Assembly (NCBI GenBank): GCA_039807445.1
Contig: JBDHRG010000003.1
Location: 1 to 56,474 of the forward strand
Origin: JBDHRG01 sp039807445
GTDB lineage: Bacteria; Pseudomonadota; Gammaproteobacteria; Competibacterales; Competibacteraceae
Direction: 5' to 3'
Length of the DNA stretch: 56,474 nt
Shown here: one piece after another, positions 26,419-34,091 of the stretch
How the letters are laid out: each line of letters starts with the position of its first letter
How positions within the stretch are numbered: position 1 is the first letter of the stretch
Notes under the pieces: generated by a model
Database searches by the model: none
Told to the model about the DNA's origin: nothing
What the model saw: only the letters and a program-made list of their open reading frames with translations
Translations under genes and position numbers: made by a program

Positions 26419-26600
26419 ATTTTCGCCCGCTCCGCAGTCCCCTGCCCAATCGCCTTCACGTTCGATCCCTGATGTGCCGTTTTCCGCACCGGGCGCATTC
26501 GAGCATGTATTTCGCGCCATTGTGTTGCTGTTACGCAACATTTGTTGTGATTTTGACTATAAGTTGTTGTTGTAAAAGAAATTGAGTGACTGTCGCTTTC
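26419..26600. other. AT-rich non-coding region between rnpB and the mra promoter
   Basis: About 180 bases without a gene. From about 26505 the DNA is strikingly AT-rich for this genome, with GTTGTTGTTGT and TAAAAGAAATTG runs. TGTTGC (26523-26528) and GCAACA (26535-26540) form an inverted repeat with a six-base loop. This stretch directly precedes the dcw promoter and could act as an UP-like or bent-DNA element or bind a regulator. I see no clear rnpB terminator. Confidence 0.5.
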
Positions 26601-26630
26601 TTGACAGTAGGGATGGCGGGTCCCTATAGT
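26601..26630 (+). promoter_or_regulatory. mra (dcw cluster) promoter
   Basis: A perfect -35 TTGACA (26601-26606), an 18-base spacer and TATAGT (26625-26630) as -10, five of six consensus. The start is expected near 26637, leaving a leader of about 47 nt before the mraZ GTG. This is the best sigma-70 promoter in the window and drives the division and cell-wall cluster. The -10 overlaps the first MraZ box. Confidence 0.85.
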
Positions 26631-26663
26631 GGCGGCAAGTGGAACAAAGTGGGACGAACGGGG
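26629..26663 (+). promoter_or_regulatory. MraZ operator: four 10-bp-phased GTGG boxes
   Basis: GTGG occurs at 26629, 26639 and 26649, and the related CGGGG at 26659, each unit ten bases apart. MraZ is known in E. coli to bind TGGGN direct repeats separated by five bases at its own promoter and to repress the dcw cluster. Here the first box shares its GT with the -10 and the rest cover the start site and early leader, the layout expected for autorepression. Confidence 0.8.
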
Positions 26664-26683
26664 ACTGCCCGGAGGCGACGACG

Positions 26684-27133
26684 GTGTTCAGGGGCGTTTC
26701 GCCGCTGTCGCTCGACAACAAGGGCAGGCTCTCGGTCCCGGCCAAGTACAGGGAGCGCTTGCTCCAGTCCTGCGCCGGCCAGCTGGTGATCACGATCGAC
26801 CGCGACGGCTGTCTACTGATCTATCCGCTGCCGGTCTGGGAGGAGGTCGAGGCGAAGCTGATCCGCCTCTCGAGCACTCATCCGCAGGCCCGCAGCCTCA
26901 AGCGCCTGCTGCTCGGGCATGCCGAAGAGTGCGAGCTCGATGGCAGCGGGCGCGTGCTGTTGCCGGCGCCGCTGCGCGAGTTCGCGAAACTCGACAAGCA
27001 CGTGGTGCTGGTGGGGCAGGGGAACAAGTTCGAGCTCTGGGACGAGCAAACGTGGAGTCGGCTCCGTGACGAGTGGCTGAGCGGCGATGCCGCCGGCGCG
27101 CTGCCGGCGGATCTGGAATCGCTTTCTTTCTGA
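26684..27133 (+). CDS. mraZ: transcriptional regulator MraZ
   Basis: 149 residues from the GTG at 26684, chosen because GGAGG stands eight bases upstream and the product then starts FRGVSPLSLDNKGRLSVPAKYR as in the family; an earlier GTG at 26639 would fall in the operator. Two SpoVT-AbrB domains are present; the second contains CELDGSGRVLLPAPLREFA. It binds the repeats in front of its own gene as a ring-shaped oligomer and represses. It is the first gene of the dcw cluster. Confidence 0.95.
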   Translation: MFRGVSPLSLDNKGRLSVPAKYRERLLQSCAGQLVITIDRDGCLLIYPLPVWEEVEAKLIRLSSTHPQARSLKRLLLGHAEECELDGSGRVLLPAPLREFAKLDKHVVLVGQGNKFELWDEQTWSRLRDEWLSGDAAGALPADLESLSF

Positions 27134-27136
27134 TCG

Positions 27137-28075
27137 ATGGGTCCTACCAGCTTGGTGCACCAGACCGTGTTGCTGCACGAGGCGGTCGAGGCCCTGCGCG
27201 TCCGCGAAGACGGCGCCTACCTCGACGCGACCTTCGGCCGGGGCGGCCACAGCCGTGCGATCCTCGCGCGGCTCGGCCCGCGGGGCCGCCTGCTCGCGCT
27301 CGACCGCGACCCCGAGGCCGCCGCTGCGGCGCGGTCGCTGGCGGCGACCGAACCGCGGCTCGCGTTCGAAGCCACCGCCTTCAGCGCGCTGGTCGATGCC
27401 GCACGGCGCCGCGAACTGGCCGGCAGGCTCGACGGGATCTTGTTCGATCTAGGCGTGTCTTCGCCGCAGCTCGACGACCCCGCAAGGGGTTTCAGTTTTT
27501 TGAACGACGGTCCCCTCGACATGCGCATGGATCCAAGCCACGGAGTGTCGGCCGCCGAATGGCTGGCTGCCGCGAGCGAAGTCGAGATCGCCGGGGTGCT
27601 GCGCGACTACGGCGAAGAGCGCTTCCACCGCCGCATCGCTCGCGCGCTGGTCGAAGCGCGCAGCCTCGGGCCGATCACGCGCACCGCGCAGCTCGCCGAG
27701 CGGGTCGCTGCGGCGATCCCGACCCGCGAGCGCGGCAAGCATCCGGCCACGCGCGCCTTCCAGGCGATCCGCATCGAAGTCAACGGCGAGCTCGACGAGA
27801 TCGAGCGCGCGCTGGCGCAGGCGGTCGAGCTGCTGGCACCGGGCGGGCGGCTCGTGGTGATCAGCTTCCACTCGCTCGAAGATCGCATCGTCAAGCGCTT
27901 CATGCGCGGGCAGGCGCAGGGCGAGCGTCTGCCGCCGGGACTGCCGGTGCCGGGCGACGAGCGCGTCGGCGCCCGGCTGCGCGTGCTCGGCAAACCGGTC
28001 TGCCCCTCGAGCGCCGAGATCGAGGCCAATCCGCGCGCCCGCTCGGCGGTGCTGCGTCTGGCGGAGCGGCTGTGA
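27137..28075 (+). CDS. rsmH: 16S rRNA (cytosine-1402-N4)-methyltransferase
   Basis: 312 residues. VHQTVLLHEAVEAL and DATFGRGGHSRAIL form the SAM site; LFDLGVSSPQLDDPARGFSF and VISFHSLEDRIVKRFM are signatures. It adds the N4-methyl group to C1402, the same nucleotide modified on the ribose by RsmI, whose gene is about 1.1 kb upstream. The TGATG junction couples it to ftsL. Confidence 0.97.
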   Translation: MGPTSLVHQTVLLHEAVEALRVREDGAYLDATFGRGGHSRAILARLGPRGRLLALDRDPEAAAAARSLAATEPRLAFEATAFSALVDAARRRELAGRLDGILFDLGVSSPQLDDPARGFSFLNDGPLDMRMDPSHGVSAAEWLAAASEVEIAGVLRDYGEERFHRRIARALVEARSLGPITRTAQLAERVAAAIPTRERGKHPATRAFQAIRIEVNGELDEIERALAQAVELLAPGGRLVVISFHSLEDRIVKRFMRGQAQGERLPPGLPVPGDERVGARLRVLGKPVCPSSAEIEANPRARSAVLRLAERL

Positions 28076-28443
28076 TGGCGGCGGTGGTGGAGGCGAGGCC
28101 CGAACCGGCGCCGGTCGCCGAGGCGCCGCCCGAGGTTCACCGGCTGCTGCCCGAGGCGGCGGTTGCGGACCCGGTCAGGGACAATCTGTGGTCGGTGCTG
28201 CTGCTGCTCGGCGCGATCCTGGTGACGGCGCTGGGCATCGTTTACACCAAGCACGTCAGCCGCAAGCTGTTCGTCGAGCTGCAGACGCTCGCCAGCCGCC
28301 GCGACGACCTCGATATCGAGTGGGAGCAGCTGCAGCTCGAGCAGAGCACGCTCGCCACCGAGACCGTAATCGACCAGGCTGCACGCGAGCGCCTGGACAT
28401 GGTCATCCCCGCCCCCGACGCCGTGATCTACGTGATCCGATGA
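28075..28443 (+). CDS. ftsL: cell division protein FtsL
   Basis: 122 residues: a Pro/Glu-rich cytoplasmic tail (1-38), one membrane helix (about 39-58, LWSVLLLLGAILVTALGIVY) and a periplasmic coiled-coil stretch (VELQTLASRRDDLDIEWEQL). It joins FtsB and FtsQ and activates FtsWI. Sequence conservation is low, so the call rests on topology and on the fixed place between rsmH and ftsI. The stop overlaps ftsI by ATGA. Confidence 0.9.
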   Translation: MAAVVEARPEPAPVAEAPPEVHRLLPEAAVADPVRDNLWSVLLLLGAILVTALGIVYTKHVSRKLFVELQTLASRRDDLDIEWEQLQLEQSTLATETVIDQAARERLDMVIPAPDAVIYVIR

Positions 28444-30167
28444 AGCCCAAGACCCGCAACACCTGGTCGGCGAACCGGCGCAAGATCGCCCTCGGCATCC
28501 TCGGGGCGGCGACGTTCGGCATCGTCGCGCGCGCGGTGTACCTGCAGATCATCGACACCGAGTTCCTGCAGGGCCAGGGCGACGAGCGCTTCCTGCGCAG
28601 CGTCGAAGTACCGGCGCACCGCGGCATGATCGTCGACCGCAACGGCGAGCCGCTCGCGGTCAGCTCGCCGGTCGACAGCGTCTGGGCGCATCCGCCGACG
28701 CTGCTCGAGGGCCGCGAGCGCCTGCCCGAGCTGGCGCGCATGCTCGGCCTCAACGTCGCCGAGCTCGAGAGTAAGGTGCTGGCGCGCAAGGACAGAGAGT
28801 TCATGTACCTGAAGCGCGCGATGGAGCCCGACGCCGCCGCGCGCATCAAGGCGCTGGGCATCCCCGGCGTGGCGCTGCAGCGCGAGTACCGCCGCTATTA
28901 TCCGGCGGCCGAAGTCACTTCGCACCTGCTCGGCTTCACCAACATCGACGACGAGGGCCAGGAAGGGCTCGAGCTCGCCTACAACGCCGTCCTGCAGGGC
29001 AAGCCCGGCGCCAAGCGCGTGATCAAGGACCGCCTCGGGCGCATCGTCGAGGATGTCGAGAGCGTGCGCGAGCCCGAGCCCGGCCAGCAGCTGGTGCTCA
29101 GCATCGACAGCCGCATCCAGTACCTCGCCTACCGCGCGCTGAAGGCGGCGGTGATGGAGCACCACGCGGCGGCGGCCTCGGCGGTGGTGCTCGATGTCAA
29201 CACAGGCGAAGTGCTGGCGATGGTCAATCAGCCGGCGGTCAACCCCAACGATCGCGCCGCGATCAAGGGCGACTTGATCCGCAACCGCGCGATCACCGAC
29301 CTCTACGAACCCGGCTCGCCGGCCAAGCCCTTCGTCGTGGCGATGGGGCTCGAGAGCGGCAAGTACGCGCCCGAGACGCCGATCAACACCAGCCCCGGCT
29401 ACATGAGCGTCGGCCGCTACACGGTCAAGGACACGCACAACTACGGGCTGCTGGACGTCGCGCGCGTGATCACCAAGTCGTCCAACATCGGCGTGACCAA
29501 GATCGCGCTGTCGCTGCCGGCCGAGAAGCTGTGGACGCTGTACCACAGGCTCGGCTTCGGCAAACCGACCGGCATCGGCTTCCCCGGCGAGCAGGGCGGC
29601 TGGCTCGCGCACTATTCGCGCTGGAGCACGATCGGCCATGCCAACCAGAGCTTCGGCTACGGCTTTTCGGTGACGCCGCTGCAGCTCGCGCGCGCCTACG
29701 CCGCGGTCGCTGCCGGCGGCGTGCTGCGCCCGGTGTCGCTGCTGAAGCTCGACAAGGCGCCCGAGGGCGAGCGCGTGATCCGCGACGACGTCGCGCGCAA
29801 GCTGATGCCGATGCTCGAATCGGTGGTCAGCAAGATCGGCACCGCCTCGCGTGCCGAGGTGCCCGGCTACCGGGTCGGCGGCAAGACCGGCACCGTGCAC
29901 AAGATCATCGGCGGCGGCTACGTCAAGAACCGCTACTACTCGGTGTTCGCCGGCATCGCGCCGATCACCAAGCCGCGCCTGGCGATGGTGATCATCGTCG
30001 ACGACCCCAAGGGCGGCGCCTACTACGGCGGCCTGGTCGCCGCGCCGGTATTCCCGCAGGTGATGGCCGGTGCGCTGCGCATCCTCAACGTGCCGCCCGA
30101 CAACGTCGTCGAGCCCAAGCTGCAGCCGCTCGGCACCGTCGCCGCGTCGGCGGGGGGGCGGCCGTGA
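28440..30167 (+). CDS. ftsI: septal peptidoglycan transpeptidase (PBP3)
   Basis: 575 residues: short cytoplasmic tail, one membrane helix (about 15-36), pedestal domain (VEVPAHRGMIVDRNGEPLA) and transpeptidase domain. Active-site motifs are S293-P-A-K296 in YEPGSPAKPFVV, S347-S-N349 in KSSNIG and K482-T-G in GGKTGTVHK. The residue after the catalytic Ser is Pro; most Gram-negative FtsI proteins have Thr there (STxK). It forms the septal synthase with FtsW, encoded in the same cluster. Confidence 0.97.
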   Translation: MKPKTRNTWSANRRKIALGILGAATFGIVARAVYLQIIDTEFLQGQGDERFLRSVEVPAHRGMIVDRNGEPLAVSSPVDSVWAHPPTLLEGRERLPELARMLGLNVAELESKVLARKDREFMYLKRAMEPDAAARIKALGIPGVALQREYRRYYPAAEVTSHLLGFTNIDDEGQEGLELAYNAVLQGKPGAKRVIKDRLGRIVEDVESVREPEPGQQLVLSIDSRIQYLAYRALKAAVMEHHAAAASAVVLDVNTGEVLAMVNQPAVNPNDRAAIKGDLIRNRAITDLYEPGSPAKPFVVAMGLESGKYAPETPINTSPGYMSVGRYTVKDTHNYGLLDVARVITKSSNIGVTKIALSLPAEKLWTLYHRLGFGKPTGIGFPGEQGGWLAHYSRWSTIGHANQSFGYGFSVTPLQLARAYAAVAAGGVLRPVSLLKLDKAPEGERVIRDDVARKLMPMLESVVSKIGTASRAEVPGYRVGGKTGTVHKIIGGGYVKNRYYSVFAGIAPITKPRLAMVIIVDDPKGGAYYGGLVAAPVFPQVMAGALRILNVPPDNVVEPKLQPLGTVAASAGGRP

Positions 30168-31642
30168 TGCGCCTCGATACCCTGCTGTCGGGCTTCGCCG
30201 ACGCTGTTCCTGCGCTCGCGGTCAGCGGCGTCGCGTTCGACAGCCGCGCGCTCGCCCCGGGCGAGCTGTTCCTGGCGACGCGCGGCTTGCGCCACCACGG
30301 CCTGGCCTTCGCCGCGCGGGCCGAAGCCGCAGGTGCCGCCGCGATCGCCTGGGAGCCGCCGTTCGACGGCGTCTTGCCCGAGCTCGCGATCCCGCTGCTG
30401 CGGGTTCCGGAGCTCGGCCGCCATGCGAGCCGCATCGCCGGCCGCGCCTGCGGCGAGCCTTCGCACGCGCTGGAGGTGGTCGGCATCACCGGCACCGACG
30501 GCAAGACCTCGACGGCGCACTTCCTCGCCCAGGCGCTGGACGAGCCCGGGCGTCGGGCCGGCATCCTCGGCACCGTCGGCTACGGTGTGTTCGGCGAAGC
30601 GGTCCCGGCCAGCCACACCACGCCCGATGCGGTCGCGGTGCAGCGGCTGCTCGCCGAACTGCGCGCGCGTGGCGCGCGCGCCGTGGCGATGGAGGTCTCG
30701 TCGCACGCGCTGGTACAGCACCGCGTCGAGGCGCTGCGCTTCGCGTGCGCGGTGTTCACCAATCTGACCCGCGACCACCTCGATTTCCACGGCACGGTGG
30801 ATGCCTACGGCGATGCCAAGGCGCGCTTGTTCACCGCACTCGACATCGGTGCCGCGGTGCTGAACCTCGACGATGCCTTCGGCGCCGACCTGGTCGCCCG
30901 CACCCGCGCCCCGGTGTTCGGCTACGGCCTGGGCGCGCGCGAAGCCGCCGGGCTGGCCGGCTTCACTTGGGGCGAGGGTCTCTCGCTGTCGCTCGAAGGC
31001 TTGCGGCTGACGGTGCAGACCCACGCGGGCTGCGGCGAGCTGCATGCGCCGCTGCTCGGACGCTTCAACGCCGCCAATCTGCTCGCGGCGCTGGCGACGC
31101 TGCTGGCGCTCGGCTGCCCGCTGGCCGAGGCGCTGGCGCGACTGTCGCGCGTGGATACGGTGCCCGGACGGATGGAACGCTTCGGCGGCGCGGGGCTGCC
31201 GCTGGCGGTGGTCGATTACGCGCACACGCCGTTCGCGCTCGAATCGGTGCTGCGCGCGCTGCGCGCGCACTTGCCCGCGGGTGGCAAGCTCAGCTGCGTG
31301 TTCGGCTGCGGCGGCGAGCGCGACCGCGGCAAGCGCCCGCAGATGGGCGCGGTCGCCGAGCGTTTCGCCGAGCGCGTGGTCGTCACCAACGACAACCCCC
31401 GCGGTGAAGACCCGAACGCGATCATCAGTGACATCCTGGCCGGGTTCGCACGCCCCGCAGCCGCGACCGTCGAGCCCGAGCGCCGCGCCGCGATCCGTGC
31501 GGCGCTGGCCGGCGCCGGGCCTGCCGACATCGTGCTGATCGCCGGCAAGGGGCACGAGGATTACCAGCTGATCGGCGGCCACCGCCTCGATTTCAGCGAT
31601 CGGGCCGAGGCGGCCGGCTGGTTCGCGGAGCGGACGCGATGA
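30167..31642 (+). CDS. murE: UDP-MurNAc-tripeptide synthetase (meso-diaminopimelate adding)
   Basis: 491 residues. ATP loop GITGTDGKTSTAHFLAQAL, central LTRDHLDFHGT, and DNPR in VVTNDNPRGEDPN, the motif that selects meso-diaminopimelate, so the wall should be of the DAP type. The ATG at 30167 shares its A with the ftsI stop; a GTG at 30164 is an alternative. It ends overlapping murF by ATGA (31639-31642). Confidence 0.97.
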   Translation: MRLDTLLSGFADAVPALAVSGVAFDSRALAPGELFLATRGLRHHGLAFAARAEAAGAAAIAWEPPFDGVLPELAIPLLRVPELGRHASRIAGRACGEPSHALEVVGITGTDGKTSTAHFLAQALDEPGRRAGILGTVGYGVFGEAVPASHTTPDAVAVQRLLAELRARGARAVAMEVSSHALVQHRVEALRFACAVFTNLTRDHLDFHGTVDAYGDAKARLFTALDIGAAVLNLDDAFGADLVARTRAPVFGYGLGAREAAGLAGFTWGEGLSLSLEGLRLTVQTHAGCGELHAPLLGRFNAANLLAALATLLALGCPLAEALARLSRVDTVPGRMERFGGAGLPLAVVDYAHTPFALESVLRALRAHLPAGGKLSCVFGCGGERDRGKRPQMGAVAERFAERVVVTNDNPRGEDPNAIISDILAGFARPAAATVEPERRAAIRAALAGAGPADIVLIAGKGHEDYQLIGGHRLDFSDRAEAAGWFAERTR

Positions 31643-33003
31643 AGACCCTGAGCCAGCTGGCCCACGCGCTGCAAGCCGAGACCTTCGGCGACGCCGCGGT
31701 ACCGATAGTCGGGCTGTCGACCGACACGCGCACGCTTGCGCCCGGCGAACTGTTCGTTGCGCTGAAGGGCCTCAACTTCGACGGTCACGACTACGTCGCG
31801 CGGGCGCGCGAGCTCGGCGCCGCCGCGGCGCTGGTCGAGCGGCGGCTGAGCGTCGACATGCCGCAACTCGTGGTCGACGATGCGCGCCGCGCGCTCGGCA
31901 CGCTCGGCCGGCTCGCGCGCGCAGCCTTCGCCGGGTGCGTCGTTGGGCTGACCGGCAGCAATGGCAAGACCACGCTGAAGGAAATGTGCGCCGCGATCCT
32001 GAGCCGATGCGGCACGGTGCTCGCCACCCGCGGCAACTTGAACAACGATCTGGGCGTGCCGCTGACGCTGTGGGGGCTGGCCGGACAGGACTTCGCCGTG
32101 ATCGAGATGGGCGCCAACCATCCCGGCGAGATCGCGTACTTGAGCGCGCTGGTGCGCCCGCAGGTCGCGATCGTCAACAACGCTGGCCCCTGCCACCTCG
32201 AGGGCTTCGGCGACCTCGACGGTGTGGCGCGCGCCAAGGGCGAGATCTTCGCCGCGCTGGGGCCCGAGGGCATCGCCGTGATCAATGCCGACGACGCCTA
32301 CGCCGACTACTGGCGCGGGCTGAACCGGGATCGGCCGGTGATCGACTTCGGCCTCGACCGCCCGGCGGCGGTGTCGGCGCGCATCGCCGATGCCGGACGC
32401 TTCGTGCTGCGCGCACCGGCGGGCGAGATCGAGATCGCGCTGGCGCTGCCGGGCCGCCACAACGTGCGCAACGCCTGCGCCGCGGCGGCTGCGGCGGCTG
32501 CGCTCGGCATCGGCCTGGAGGCGGTGCGCGCCGGCCTCGAGGGCGTGGCGGCGGTCGGCGGGCGGCTGCGGGCCATGCCCGGCCGACACGCCAGCGTGAT
32601 CGTCGACGACGCCTACAACGCCAACCCGGCTTCGCTCGCCGCCGGCATCGACGCGCTCGCCGGCGCGCGCGAGCGCTGGCTGGTGCTCGGCGACATGGCC
32701 GAGCTCGGCTCGACAGCCGTACGGCTGCACGCCGAATCGGGGGCGTACGCCGCGGCGCACGGCATCGCGCGCTTGTTCGCGCTCGGGCCGCTGAGTCGCC
32801 ACGCCGCCGAAGCCTTCGGCGCCGGCGGCGAAGCCTACGCGCGCATCGACGACTTGCTGGTGGCGCTCGAAGCGGCGCTCGCCGAAGGCGGACAGCCGAC
32901 GCTGCTGATCAAGGGCTCGCGCTCGGCACGGATGGAACGCGTGGTCGCGGCGCTGGCGCTGGATGACGATTCGAATCGAACGCTCGCGGGAGCACACGGG
33001 TAA
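31639..33003 (+). CDS. murF: UDP-MurNAc-tripeptide-D-alanyl-D-alanine ligase
   Basis: 454 residues of Mur ligase type: N-terminal domain (GLSTDTRTLAPGELFVALKG), ATP loop GLTGSNGKTTLKEM, MGANHPGEIAYL and a C-terminal IVDDAYNANPASLAAGI. It adds D-Ala-D-Ala to the UDP-MurNAc tripeptide, completing the pentapeptide. It overlaps murE and is immediately followed by mraY, whose ATG begins right after its TAA. Confidence 0.97.
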   Translation: MKTLSQLAHALQAETFGDAAVPIVGLSTDTRTLAPGELFVALKGLNFDGHDYVARARELGAAAALVERRLSVDMPQLVVDDARRALGTLGRLARAAFAGCVVGLTGSNGKTTLKEMCAAILSRCGTVLATRGNLNNDLGVPLTLWGLAGQDFAVIEMGANHPGEIAYLSALVRPQVAIVNNAGPCHLEGFGDLDGVARAKGEIFAALGPEGIAVINADDAYADYWRGLNRDRPVIDFGLDRPAAVSARIADAGRFVLRAPAGEIEIALALPGRHNVRNACAAAAAAAALGIGLEAVRAGLEGVAAVGGRLRAMPGRHASVIVDDAYNANPASLAAGIDALAGARERWLVLGDMAELGSTAVRLHAESGAYAAAHGIARLFALGPLSRHAAEAFGAGGEAYARIDDLLVALEAALAEGGQPTLLIKGSRSARMERVVAALALDDDSNRTLAGAHG

Positions 33004-34086
33004 ATGCTGTTCTACCTCGCCGAACTGCTGACCAAGGTCTACAGCGGTTTCAACGTCTTCTCCTACCTGACGCTGCGGGCGATCCTCGGCCTGCTGACGG
33101 CGCTGTTCATCTCGCTGTGGGTCGGACCGCGGATGATCCGCCAGCTCAGCCATTACCAGATCGGCCAGCACGTGCGCGACGACGGTCCCCAGTCGCACCT
33201 GGCCAAGGTCGGCACGCCGACGATGGGCGGTGCGCTGATCCTGGTCGCGATCGCGGTCGCGACGCTGCTGTGGGCCGACCTGCGCAACCACTACGTCTGG
33301 ATCGTGCTGCTGGTGACGCTGGCCTTCGGTGCGATCGGCTGGGTCGACGATTACCGCAAGCTGGTCAAGAAGCAATCCAAGGGCCTGTCGGCCAGCGAAA
33401 AGTACCTGTGGCAGACGCTGGCCGGCTTCGGCGCCGCACTGGCGCTGTTCTGGCTGGCCAAGGGACCGGTGGCCACGCAGCTGATCGTGCCCTTCGTCAA
33501 GAATGCCGTGTTCGATCTGGGCTGGCTGTTCGTGCCGCTGACCTACTTCGTGATCGTCGGCTCGAGCAACGCGGTGAACCTGACCGACGGCCTCGACGGG
33601 CTGGCGATCATGCCGACGGTGATGGTCGCGGGCGCGCTGGGCGTGTTCGCCTATGCCTCGGGCAACGTCGTGTTCTCGGGCTACCTCGGCATCCCCTACG
33701 TCCAGGGCGTCGGCGAAGTGATCGTGTTCTGCGGCGCGATCTTCGGCGCTGGGCTCGGCTTCCTGTGGTTCAACGCCTACCCGGCGCAAGTGTTCATGGG
33801 CGACGTCGGCGCGCTGGCGCTCGGTGCGGCGCTCGGTGTGATCGCGGTGGTGGTCCGCCAGGAGCTGGTGCTGGTGATCATGGGCGGCGTGTTCGTGATG
33901 GAGACAGTGTCGGTGATCCTGCAGGTCGGTTCGTTCAAGCTGACCGGGCGGCGCATCTTCCGCATGGCGCCGCTGCACCACCACTTCGAACTCAAGGGCT
34001 GGCCCGAGCCGCGCGTGATCGTGCGCTTCTGGATCATCACCGTGGTGCTGGTGATGATCGGCCTGGCTTCGCTGAAGATCCGGTGA
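33004..34086 (+). CDS. mraY: phospho-N-acetylmuramoyl-pentapeptide transferase
   Basis: 360 residues, about ten transmembrane helices. Active-site stretches are GTPTMGGALIL, GWVDDYRKLVKKQSKGLS and NAVNLTDGLDGLAI, with FRMAPLHHHFELKGWPE near the C-terminus holding the conserved His triplet. It makes lipid I at the inner face of the membrane. Start and length match the family exactly. Confidence 0.98.
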   Translation: MLFYLAELLTKVYSGFNVFSYLTLRAILGLLTALFISLWVGPRMIRQLSHYQIGQHVRDDGPQSHLAKVGTPTMGGALILVAIAVATLLWADLRNHYVWIVLLVTLAFGAIGWVDDYRKLVKKQSKGLSASEKYLWQTLAGFGAALALFWLAKGPVATQLIVPFVKNAVFDLGWLFVPLTYFVIVGSSNAVNLTDGLDGLAIMPTVMVAGALGVFAYASGNVVFSGYLGIPYVQGVGEVIVFCGAIFGAGLGFLWFNAYPAQVFMGDVGALALGAALGVIAVVVRQELVLVIMGGVFVMETVSVILQVGSFKLTGRRIFRMAPLHHHFELKGWPEPRVIVRFWIITVVLVMIGLASLKIR

Positions 34087-34091
34087 GCGCG

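Noticed and set aside
26523..26540. TGTTGC/GCAACA inverted repeat as an rnpB terminator
   Set aside because: The stem is short and AT-rich, is more than 100 bases after the RNA and lacks a clean T-run.
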